From positions 1-45,433 of the forward strand of contig JAQVXL010000009.1 of NCBI GenBank assembly GCA_028709235.1: 45,433 nucleotides of DNA, written 5' to 3'. This document shows positions 25,683 through 32,920 of this stretch, piece by piece; positions within the stretch are counted from its first letter, which is position 1, and every line of letters begins with the position of its first letter. The stretch comes from Desulfotomaculaceae bacterium. Lineage in GTDB: Bacteria; Bacillota; Desulfotomaculia; Desulfotomaculales; Pelotomaculaceae. The position numbers and the translations under genes are program-made. Under the pieces are notes generated by a model, which saw only the letters and a program-made list of their open reading frames with translations, did no database searches and had not been told where the DNA came from.

Positions 25683-26375
25683 CTACGTTACATCTCGGCT
25701 GGTATTCACCAGTTTCTGCTGGATGGCCAGGACTGCTGCCTGGGTGCGGTCGTTTACGTCCAGCTTGATTAAAATATTGCTGACATGAGCCTTCACGGTA
25801 CGCAGGGTAATATTTAACTTACCCGCAATCTCCTTATTGCTGTTACCGTTAACAATTAGTTGAAGAACTTCTTTTTCTCTAAGGGTCAGCAGCGAGGGTT
25901 CTTTGGGGAGTTGGTAGTGTGGTGTGCCCTGTACCAGGTTTACTAAAAGGTCATTAGCAATGGTGGTATCTACAAAATAGCGGCCCTCGGCAACGCTTTC
26001 CACAATCTCAATAAGTTGTTCTGCCGGGCTGTCTTTCAATACATAAGCTGAGCATCCATCGCGGATTGCTTGAACGACCTTGTCGTGCTGGTTACTTACG
26101 GTCAGAATAATAATCTGAATGTTAGGGCTTTGTTCTTTGATCACTTTTGCCGCCCGTATTCCGTCCATTTTAGGCATATTTACATCCATTAGGACCATTG
26201 TCGGCTCCAGCTTTTTAATGCATTCTATAGCTTCCTCGCCGTTAGTAGCTTCTCCCACCACGGAAATATCGTGCAGGTCAAAAAGCATCTTCAGGCTGCG
26301 TCGTACAAGGGGATCATCATCCACCAGCAATAAGCGAATCTCACTATTCAGGAATTCGTTCATCTGAATCACCAT
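25683..26375 (-). CDS. NarL/FixJ-type response regulator
   Basis: 230 residues. The receiver domain has the acidic pair in LLLVDDDP, phosphoacceptor Asp64 in LMDVNMPKMDG and Lys114 in YVLKDS. A LuxR/NarL helix-turn-helix follows at about 163-218 (LTLREKEVLQLIVNGNSNKE, TVKAHVSNILIKL). The start overlaps the kinase gene by 32 bases (or 20, if the ATG at 26363 is used), so translation is coupled. It is the natural candidate for control of the CoA-transferase operons next to it, but no binding site can be assigned. Confidence 0.93.
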   Translation of the reverse strand: MVIQMNEFLNSEIRLLLVDDDPLVRRSLKMLFDLHDISVVGEATNGEEAIECIKKLEPTMVLMDVNMPKMDGIRAAKVIKEQSPNIQIIILTVSNQHDKVVQAIRDGCSAYVLKDSPAEQLIEIVESVAEGRYFVDTTIANDLLVNLVQGTPHYQLPKEPSLLTLREKEVLQLIVNGNSNKEIAGKLNITLRTVKAHVSNILIKLDVNDRTQAAVLAIQQKLVNTSRDVT

Positions 26376-27642
26376 GCCGGGCTTGATTGAATACAGGCAG
26401 ATTAACGATAAATCTTGTGCCCCAGCCCGGTTCGCTTTCTAGTTTAATTGAGCCGCGGTGCGCTTCGATATTCTTTTTGGCTATGGCCAGGCCAAGGCCT
26501 GTGCCGGTTTGTTTGGTAGTAAAAAAAGGTTCAAATATTTTTTGTTGGATCTCCCTGGATATCCCGCTGCCCCAATCCTCAACAATTATAACTACCTGGT
26601 CAAAATGGTGGTTGGTGGATACCCTTACGGTGCCGCCGCTTTCAGTAGCTGCAAGGGCATTTAACAACAGGTTGCCGAATATCTCCTTGAGCTTTTCTGC
26701 ATCACCCAGAGTGCAGGGAACGGGTTTGTTCAGGGATGTCTCGATAATAAAATCTTTACCGTTGCGCTCTTTATATTCAGACACTAGCTCTCTTAATAAT
26801 TCGTTTAAGTCGATCTCTTCCAGCCGCAGGTAGGTGTCGCTTGAAAAACGCAGGAGATCCTCTGCCGTCCTGCTGACCCGGTCCACGGCTTCTTTCACTA
26901 TTTTTAAATCTTCACTGATATCCATCTTCCAGGAAGATTTCTTTTCAACAGAATAAAGGGATACTCTGATCGAGGTCAGAGGATTTTTAATTTCATGGGC
27001 GATAATGGCTGCAGCCCGGCCGAGGGATGCCAGTCTTTCCGCCTGTTTTACCTTTTGTTGAAGTACGGTAATGATTTGTTCCTTTTCTTTCAGATCTTTC
27101 TCATACGTTAACGAATTTTTAACGGCAATACTGATCTGGTTACAGATCAACTCCAGCATGCGCAGATCTCTTACGGAGAAATCCCCCCTGCTTTCCGGGC
27201 GCATTACATGGATTGTGCCAATAAAGTTGTCGGCTAAAAGGATTGGAGCTCCGATACTGTAAAGGACACCGTCGCGCCTGAGGGCGGATTGAAAATAAGG
27301 AAGTTTTTTAATTTCTTCAGCCGGGAATATATCCGTTGCACGCCAGCCTTTTTTGGTCAGAAGCTGTTTAACAAAGAGGAAATGGCTGGATATGTTTTCT
27401 CTGAATTGTTTTAGTAGTCTTTCGCTCAGGCCGATATTTGAGTGGATCGTAACTGTGCCTGTGCTTTCATTGTAAAAGAAGATACCGCTTTTTGTGTGCT
27501 GGATTAGTTTTGGCAGGCAAGAGTGAACAGATTGCAAGATTTCATCAAGAGCGATATTTGAGATAACGATGTTGTTTATTTCCAGGAGTATTTCGAGCTC
27601 TTCCAATGAAAACCCACTATTGTTTGTCCTGGTGGCAGGCAT
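26344..27642 (-). CDS. GAF-domain sensor histidine kinase
   Basis: 432 residues, soluble: no transmembrane segment. A GAF-like sensor domain covers about 20-178. A coiled coil follows (about 180-208), then the HisKA box AHEIKNPLTSIR with His216. The ATPase domain has NLLLNALAAT, VEDWGSGIS and GTGLGLAIAKKN. It would sense a cytoplasmic signal and phosphorylate the downstream regulator. AAGGAGG lies upstream of the ATG. It is the first gene of the two-gene operon. Confidence 0.93.
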   Translation of the reverse strand: MPATRTNNSGFSLEELEILLEINNIVISNIALDEILQSVHSCLPKLIQHTKSGIFFYNESTGTVTIHSNIGLSERLLKQFRENISSHFLFVKQLLTKKGWRATDIFPAEEIKKLPYFQSALRRDGVLYSIGAPILLADNFIGTIHVMRPESRGDFSVRDLRMLELICNQISIAVKNSLTYEKDLKEKEQIITVLQQKVKQAERLASLGRAAAIIAHEIKNPLTSIRVSLYSVEKKSSWKMDISEDLKIVKEAVDRVSRTAEDLLRFSSDTYLRLEEIDLNELLRELVSEYKERNGKDFIIETSLNKPVPCTLGDAEKLKEIFGNLLLNALAATESGGTVRVSTNHHFDQVVIIVEDWGSGISREIQQKIFEPFFTTKQTGTGLGLAIAKKNIEAHRGSIKLESEPGWGTRFIVNLPVFNQARHGDSDERIPE

Positions 27643-27754
27643 GAAGTCCTCCTTTCATAGAACTATATCTTTATTATAGCAGGTTTAAGGTATAATTTTT
27701 ACATTTAAATTGTATGGATTACGGGTTAATAAAATTGGAATTGGAAAGACAATA

Positions 27755-28756
27755 TTAGAAAAAAATGGAGATTAACAAATAAGCCATACTGGCAAAAGCG
27801 GCTGTGATCGGTAATGTTATCACCCAGGCCATGACCATCTGCTGGGCTGTAGACCACCGTACAGAAGAAAAACGCCTGGCTGAACCTACTCCCATTATAG
27901 CTGATGATATAACGTGGGTGGTGCTGACCGGCAGTTTTATCAGGGTAGCCAGAATAATAATAGTTGCTGATGAAAAATCTGCGGCAAAACCACTGGCCGG
28001 CTCCAGTTTAATAATCCTGCTGCCGACGGTCTTAATGATCCGCCACCCGCCCACAGACGTGCCAAGAGCCATGGCCAGGGCACAAGATAATTTTACCCAG
28101 ATCGGCACGTCCAGGGCAGATTGAAAGCCGCCTGCTACCAGTGCGAAAGTGATAATGCCCATAGATTTTTGGGCGTCGTTGGTCCCGTGGCTGAAGGCCT
28201 GCCAGGCGGCAGTAAAAATTTGCAGAACGCGAAAATTTCTGTTTGTTTTGCCCGGGTTACTGTTTTTAAATATTATTTGAATCAGGTTCATAATTATATA
28301 ACCTGTAGCAAAGGCAATCAGCGGGGAAAGAATCAGGGCTTCCAGAATTGTAATGATACCGGCGTAGTTTACTGCCAGGAAACCCTCCGCTATGATTACC
28401 GCTCCGACTAAGGAGCCAATCAGGGCATGAGAAGAACTGCTGGGTATGCCAAAATACCAGGTAATCAGGTTCCAGGAGATAGCCGCTATCAGTGCGGCTA
28501 CTACTATGGCAATTCCGTTATCAAGCACCAGCGGGTCTGCTATTTTTCCCCCGATTGTTTGGGCCACCCCGGTGAAGCTCAACGCGCCGATGAGGTTCAT
28601 AAACGCGGCCAGGAGGATAGCTACCCGGGGAGGCAGGGCTTTAGTCGAGATTGAAGTGGCTATTGTGTTAGCTGTATCGTGAAAACCATTTATAAAGTCA
28701 AAAGAAAGCGCCAGAAAAACAATAATGGCAATATGGACCATCACAGGATCAAACAT
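27755..28756 (-). CDS. pit: PiT family inorganic phosphate transporter
   Basis: 333 residues with about ten hydrophobic segments. The two PiT signature repeats are near the N-terminus (FINGFHDTANTIATSISTKA) and in the second half (AAWQAFSHGTNDAQKSMG). It imports phosphate with a cation. GAGGAG precedes the ATG. It is the second gene after the DUF47 protein (12-base gap), the standard Pit-accessory pair, with PhoP boxes upstream of the operon. Confidence 0.95.
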   Translation of the reverse strand: MFDPVMVHIAIIVFLALSFDFINGFHDTANTIATSISTKALPPRVAILLAAFMNLIGALSFTGVAQTIGGKIADPLVLDNGIAIVVAALIAAISWNLITWYFGIPSSSSHALIGSLVGAVIIAEGFLAVNYAGIITILEALILSPLIAFATGYIIMNLIQIIFKNSNPGKTNRNFRVLQIFTAAWQAFSHGTNDAQKSMGIITFALVAGGFQSALDVPIWVKLSCALAMALGTSVGGWRIIKTVGSRIIKLEPASGFAADFSSATIIILATLIKLPVSTTHVISSAIMGVGSARRFSSVRWSTAQQMVMAWVITLPITAAFASMAYLLISIFF

Positions 28757-28768
28757 TTTAAACTCCTC

Positions 28769-29383
28769 TTAAGCATTACGCATGATGATGCCTTCCAGTA
28801 TGTCCGCAACGTCTTCACACGCGTCTGATACTTCTTCCATCATGGAATAGATTTCTTTCCTTTTTATGATTTCAATCGGGTCGGTAAAATTGGAGAAAAG
28901 TGTTTTCAGGCTGTCCCTGAGGAGGTCGTCAGCTACATTTTCCAGGTCATTAATTTTATGAGTGTGGCGGGGCATCTCTTTTAATTTCTTATCTGCCAGA
29001 CAATTTATCGCGTAGGCTATTTCCTGGGTGCACATTTCAATGTTTCTGGCAAAAAGCTTCATAAAGTCATCAACTTCAGTTACGCTAAAGAGGTCAAAAC
29101 TCCAGGCGCAGGCTTCCAGCAAATCAAGGATATCGTCAAGCTTTATCGTGAGGCCGAGGATATCCTCGCGGTCCAGAGGTGTGATAAAAGTATTGTTGAG
29201 AGCTTTGATTATTTCGTGGGTGTACTGGTCTCCCCTGGATTCAATAGACTTTATTTGAATGGCAAATTTTTCAGCATCTTCAAGATTATTAAGCTCTTCC
29301 CGAAAGATCTTGGATGCTTTCATTATGTTTTCGACCACCGCAACAAAATATTCAAAAAAAGGATCTCTTTTCCTTTTAAACAT
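28769..29383 (-). CDS. DUF47/PhoU-like phosphate transport accessory protein
   Basis: 204 residues, all helical. Motifs are ESRGDQYTHEIIKALNNTFI, TPLDREDILGL and KLDDILDLLE, the PhoU-like signature of the TIGR00153/DUF47 family. These proteins are thought to gate the Pit transporter encoded beside them. GAGGTG precedes the ATG. It is the first gene of the operon, and four PhoP half-sites lie about 115-162 bases upstream. Confidence 0.93.
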   Translation of the reverse strand: MFKRKRDPFFEYFVAVVENIMKASKIFREELNNLEDAEKFAIQIKSIESRGDQYTHEIIKALNNTFITPLDREDILGLTIKLDDILDLLEACAWSFDLFSVTEVDDFMKLFARNIEMCTQEIAYAINCLADKKLKEMPRHTHKINDLENVADDLLRDSLKTLFSNFTDPIEIIKRKEIYSMMEEVSDACEDVADILEGIIMRNA

Positions 29384-29498
29384 AGGTTCACCTCAAAAAA
29401 TTCAGTTTTGGTCTATGGGCTATTCTAACCTGCAGATTTGTTTATCCTTTTCATATTTTACATGTCTTTGATATCTTACCATACCATGCATTTACTAA

Positions 29499-29545
29499 TG
29501 TTAAATCTATGTTAAAAAAAATTGCATATGTTAAATTCATGTTAA
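29499..29545 (-). promoter_or_regulatory. Two PhoP box pairs
   Basis: On the minus strand TTAACA occurs four times, as two pairs each with exactly 5 bases between: 29540-29545/29529-29534 and 29510-29515/29499-29504 (read as TGTTAA on the plus strand). This is the Firmicutes PhoP binding pattern. It lies between the leftward phosphate operon and the rightward protease gene and could serve both. Confidence 0.8.
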
Positions 29546-29623
29546 GATTAATTTAATAATTTTATAAGCTTTTTTCGGGAAAATAAGATAAGAAGAAAAA
29601 ATAGAATAGGAGGTGTCAGTATA

Positions 29624-30466
29624 TTGACGTTTGATTTCTCTAGTATTATATGGATATTGTTATTGCTGATGGCTATCTTGCCTGTTCTAAGACAGCAGCG
29701 CCTTGAGTTTATGAGAATGAGGCTGATCCGCAAGGTTGAAGTCAGTCGCCAGTCAAGGTTAATAACACTGATACACAGGCAGGAGATGCTGAGCCTGCTG
29801 GGTATACCACTGTCCCGGTATATTAATGTTGAAGATTCGGAAGCGATTCTCCGCGCTATCCGCTTGACCCCGGATAACATGCCCATAGACCTGCTGCTGC
29901 ACACGCCAGGCGGGCTTGTCCTCGCTGCAGAACAAATAGCCAGGGCACTGCAGAAGCATCCGGCCAAGGTAACGGTATTTGTCCCCCACTACGCTATGTC
30001 CGGAGGTACGATGATATCACTTGCCGCGGATGAAATAGTTATGGATGAAAACGCAGTGCTGGGGCCGGTCGATCCTCAACTGGGTGAATTCCCGGCGGCA
30101 TCCCTCCTGGAAGTAGTTCGCCAGAAGGGTAAAGACAAAATTGAAGACAGGACTTTAATGCTGGCGGAAATGGCCGCCAAAGCTATTACTCAGGTCAAGG
30201 ATTTTGTCTATTACCTTCTATCTGACAAGATGGAGGAAGCGCGGGCAAAGGAACTGGCGGAACTGCTGTCCTGCGGATACTGGACTCATGATTATCCTAT
30301 AGACAGTGAAAGGCTGATAAAGATGGGGCTCCCGGTTACGGTTGGCCTGGCGGATGACATTTACGCTTTGATGGATCTATACCCGCAGCCCGCCCAGCGC
30401 AGGCCGTCAGTCCAGTTTATCCCGCTGCCCTACGGAACTAAAGAGGATGGCAAAGGCAAACCCTAA
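29624..30466 (+). CDS. Membrane-anchored Clp-fold serine protease (SDH/SppA-like)
   Basis: 280 residues. One N-terminal transmembrane helix (about 7-22) is followed by a crotonase/Clp-fold domain with LLLHTPGG (90-97) and the nucleophile Ser126 in YAMSGGTMI. LGPVDPQLGEFPA follows. This is the SDH family (PF01972) of membrane-bound, non-ATP-dependent proteases found in archaea and Firmicutes, with unknown targets. The start is TTG with GGAGGTG upstream. It stands alone. Confidence 0.88.
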   Translation: MTFDFSSIIWILLLLMAILPVLRQQRLEFMRMRLIRKVEVSRQSRLITLIHRQEMLSLLGIPLSRYINVEDSEAILRAIRLTPDNMPIDLLLHTPGGLVLAAEQIARALQKHPAKVTVFVPHYAMSGGTMISLAADEIVMDENAVLGPVDPQLGEFPAASLLEVVRQKGKDKIEDRTLMLAEMAAKAITQVKDFVYYLLSDKMEEARAKELAELLSCGYWTHDYPIDSERLIKMGLPVTVGLADDIYALMDLYPQPAQRRPSVQFIPLPYGTKEDGKGKP

Positions 30467-30598
30467 TACATCTTCAGGTTTTTTTGTGCATGTCATAATC
30501 TAATTTCAAAAACAAACCTGCTGGTAAAGAGAGCTGTCAGTGGTGTCAGGCGAGTGCATGAGCGTTACTGGCCTGTTTTATAGCCTGATCCATGCAAT

Positions 30599-31093
30599 TC
30601 AATGTTTTGTCTCATGGTCGTCATAATGGGTATAGTGATCCTCAGCTAAACTATCAAGACCTATTTTCTTAAAGATAAGGTTTAACCTCAGGGCGATAAA
30701 CCCTAAAATGCCTGCAATAAATACAGTAAAATACATTCCTGCCCCTATCCCTGTTCCCAAACCGGCTGTAAGCCAGATGCTGGCTGCAGTGGTCAGCCCG
30801 CTTAGATGGTCTTTATCCCTGAAGATTAGTCCTCCTCCGATAAAACCAACCCCTACCACAATTTGGGCCGCTATCCTGGCCGGATCCATATTTGTCCGGT
30901 AGTATGGCGGGCCGCTAAATTCCAGAAAACCGTAAGTACCTATAATTGTAAAGAGGGCGGCGCCGAGCCCCACCAGCGCATGAGTCCTCAACCCTGCCGG
31001 CTTATGTCTGAACTTTCTTTCGGTGCCAATAATGGCGCCTATTAAAAATGCAAGAAAAAGTCTTAAAGCTATTTCTTTATCATCGATAGGCAG
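30599..31093 (-). CDS. mgtC: MgtC/SapB family membrane protein, probable CTG start
   Basis: About 164 residues with four to five hydrophobic segments. The family N-terminus LRLFLAFLIGAIIGTERKFR and GLRTHALVGLGAALFTI are clear, and VGVGFIGGGLIFRD follows. The in-frame stretch back to the upstream stop holds no ATG, GTG or TTG until well inside the conserved domain. A CTG at 31093 sits nine bases from a perfect GGAGG, and an ATT at 31099 is only three bases away. A TTG at 30991 would cut off the first transmembrane helix. Related proteins affect magnesium and acid tolerance. Confidence 0.85.
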   Translation of the reverse strand: MPIDDKEIALRLFLAFLIGAIIGTERKFRHKPAGLRTHALVGLGAALFTIIGTYGFLEFSGPPYYRTNMDPARIAAQIVVGVGFIGGGLIFRDKDHLSGLTTAASIWLTAGLGTGIGAGMYFTVFIAGILGFIALRLNLIFKKIGLDSLAEDHYTHYDDHETKH

Positions 31094-31224
31094 TTTAATA
31101 TTCCTCCTTCAATTTTACCTATAATATAACATATTAACTTTATTATTTAGTTATACAATCAAAAATTTACAATAATTATGTTAATCTTAACCAATTTAGA
31201 ATAAACAGCAAATTAGCCGATTAG

Positions 31225-31380
31225 TGGAAAAAAGGAACACACCAAAACAGAAGGGGCACACCTCTGTTTGGGGCCTGGCTTTGATGCCGAGGTATGTCCC
31301 CGATGGAAATGCCGAGGTATGTCCTCAAGTGAACGCGGGATAAACCCTGCTCTACAGCAGAGAGGACACGATAGAAAGTT
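31225..31380. repeat. REP-like repeat cluster
   Basis: ATGCCGAGGTATGTCC followed by CC or TC occurs twice (about 31283 and 31310). A hairpin AAACAGA...TCTGTTT lies just before, and a CTGCTCTACAGCAG palindrome after. Similar GAGGAATGTCCCC text follows the first intron remnant at 12190. The strings GGAACACACC and GGGATAAACC echo the 5' end of the local group II introns. It is non-coding and probably debris of mobile elements. The rest of the 31094-31420 gap is AT-rich without features. Confidence 0.4.
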
Positions 31381-31385
31381 TGTCA

Positions 31386-31414
31386 ACAAAAGGACGCCCC
31401 TAAAGGGGCATCCT
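31386..31414 (-). terminator. Terminator of the SASP gene
   Basis: On the minus strand AGGATGCCCC-TTTA-GGGGCGTCCT (one mismatched pair) is followed by TTTTGT, 9 bases past the stop codon at 31423. Confidence 0.85.
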
Positions 31415-31422
31415 GTTTTGGC

Positions 31423-31608
31423 TTACCGTCCGCCGGTCATGGATCTTTCGGCTCGCTCAATGGCAAGTCGGACAAGGTTACCGCAGTCTTTTGAGGAAAC
31501 ATTACCAAAGTAACCTCCGTCCCTGCGCACCACGTCGCCTACACCAAGTTCATCGGCTAATTCATACTTCAGCTTTTCGGACATAACTCCTTTACGCCTT
31601 TTGTTCAT
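31423..31608 (-). CDS. Alpha/beta-type small acid-soluble spore protein
   Basis: 61 residues. KGVMSEKLKYELADELGVGD and GGYFGNVSSKDCGNLVRLAI match the two conserved segments of alpha/beta SASPs, with the GPR protease site near ELADELGV. These proteins coat spore DNA and protect it from UV and heat. This variant has an RRDG insertion and a Cys, as in clostridial-type forms. AGGGGG precedes the ATG. It supports an endospore-forming host. Confidence 0.9.
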   Translation of the reverse strand: MNKRRKGVMSEKLKYELADELGVGDVVRRDGGYFGNVSSKDCGNLVRLAIERAERSMTGGR

Positions 31609-31753
31609 TAGCCTACCCCCTTATTTTGTGGGGACGATAGCCGATATTATTATTTGTTAAAGTACGTTATTATAAACCTGAAAAATTAAGGGTGAATAAA
31701 AGAAAAATCAATTCTAAATAAGAGTTAAAAAGCTTTAAAATGCTATTTCGCGT

Positions 31754-32908
31754 TTATTTAACCCTTGCCTTTTCTGCCAGATCCAGACTGCCGTCACGGA
31801 CGACTAACTCGTCAGTTGAAAGGCCGCCGATAATTTCTACGTTTTCCTGATCGCTGATCCCGGTTTTGACCAACTGGCGCCGGATCTGTTTATTAACTAC
31901 CACCATTACTTCCTTTTGTCCATCCGCCCTGGTGCGTACGGACTCCCTGGGCAGCACCAGGACATTCTGCCTGGTCATGGTTTCTATAGACACACGCACC
32001 TCGTAGCCGGGTTTCAGATGGGCCGGTTCCGGCAGGCTGATAATTACCGGCACCCGTCGCTGAATGACGCCCAGGGCTGAGGTTTTTTCTTCCGCCTGAG
32101 GGTAGATTTTTTTTACTTCACCCGCCAGCGATTGCTGGCCCAATACCGGGGCTGTTATAGTAACTTTTTGGCCGGTTTTGATATCTGCCAGGTCGTCGCT
32201 TAAAATATCAGATTTAATCTCCAGCTGTCCTGACTCCGCCACGTTGGCCAGCAAGGCGCCGGGGTTGACCACCTGTCCCTGTTTGACAGGCAGCGTAAGC
32301 ACAATCCCGTTAACAGGGCTTTTAATTACCAGCTGTTCCTCCTTGGCGCTGAGCTGCTGCAGCGAGCTGTTCAGACCTGCCCCCTGGGCCAGGGTACTTT
32401 CCAGGACAGAGTTTTGCTCACTAATACTCTGCCTGGCAGTATCAACCCTGAGCCTGGCCTGGTCAAAATCCACCTGGCTGATCGCTCCTGCTTGAAATAA
32501 TCCCTGTGAACGGGCCAGGTTGTCCTGGGCGTCCTGCAGTTCCAACTGGAGGCGCTCCAGGGCAGCACGGGCGCCGGCGGCGGCAGCGGCGGTCTGGGAT
32601 ATCTGGGAGTTCACCTCACTGATCTGGAGTGCCAGGTCCAGGTTTTCCAATACTGCCAGGATTTGGCCTCTTTCCACGGCCTGCCCTGTTTCTACCGGCA
32701 CATTCACAACCCTGGCGCTCTGCGCAGCGTGGATGTCGTAATTTGTGGCAGTCTGCACATAGCCGGTGTCGGTTACTGAACGAATGATACTGTCCTGCCG
32801 CGCCTGGACTTTCTCCACCTCTGTGCCGCCGCTGATATAGGACCAGGCCACAAGCGCCAGCACTGCCAGTGCTAACAGAGATGCATAAAATACTTTTTTC
32901 CGTTTCAA
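31754..32908 (-). CDS. Membrane fusion protein (HlyD/MacA-like) of an ABC exporter
   Basis: 384 residues. An N-terminal transmembrane anchor (about 5-26) is followed by a biotinyl-lipoyl half-domain, a long coiled coil (about 95-205, Ala/Gln/Leu-rich), the second lipoyl half (LVIKSPVNGIVLTLPVKQGQ) and beta-barrel domains. The start is TTG seven bases from GGAGG. It is the last gene of an ATPase-permease-MFP operon (12-base gap after the permease). Even in single-membrane bacteria such proteins assist MacB-type ABC complexes. Confidence 0.9.
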   Translation of the reverse strand: MKRKKVFYASLLALAVLALVAWSYISGGTEVEKVQARQDSIIRSVTDTGYVQTATNYDIHAAQSARVVNVPVETGQAVERGQILAVLENLDLALQISEVNSQISQTAAAAAGARAALERLQLELQDAQDNLARSQGLFQAGAISQVDFDQARLRVDTARQSISEQNSVLESTLAQGAGLNSSLQQLSAKEEQLVIKSPVNGIVLTLPVKQGQVVNPGALLANVAESGQLEIKSDILSDDLADIKTGQKVTITAPVLGQQSLAGEVKKIYPQAEEKTSALGVIQRRVPVIISLPEPAHLKPGYEVRVSIETMTRQNVLVLPRESVRTRADGQKEVMVVVNKQIRRQLVKTGISDQENVEIIGGLSTDELVVRDGSLDLAEKARVK

Positions 32909-32920
32909 TATTATTCCTCC

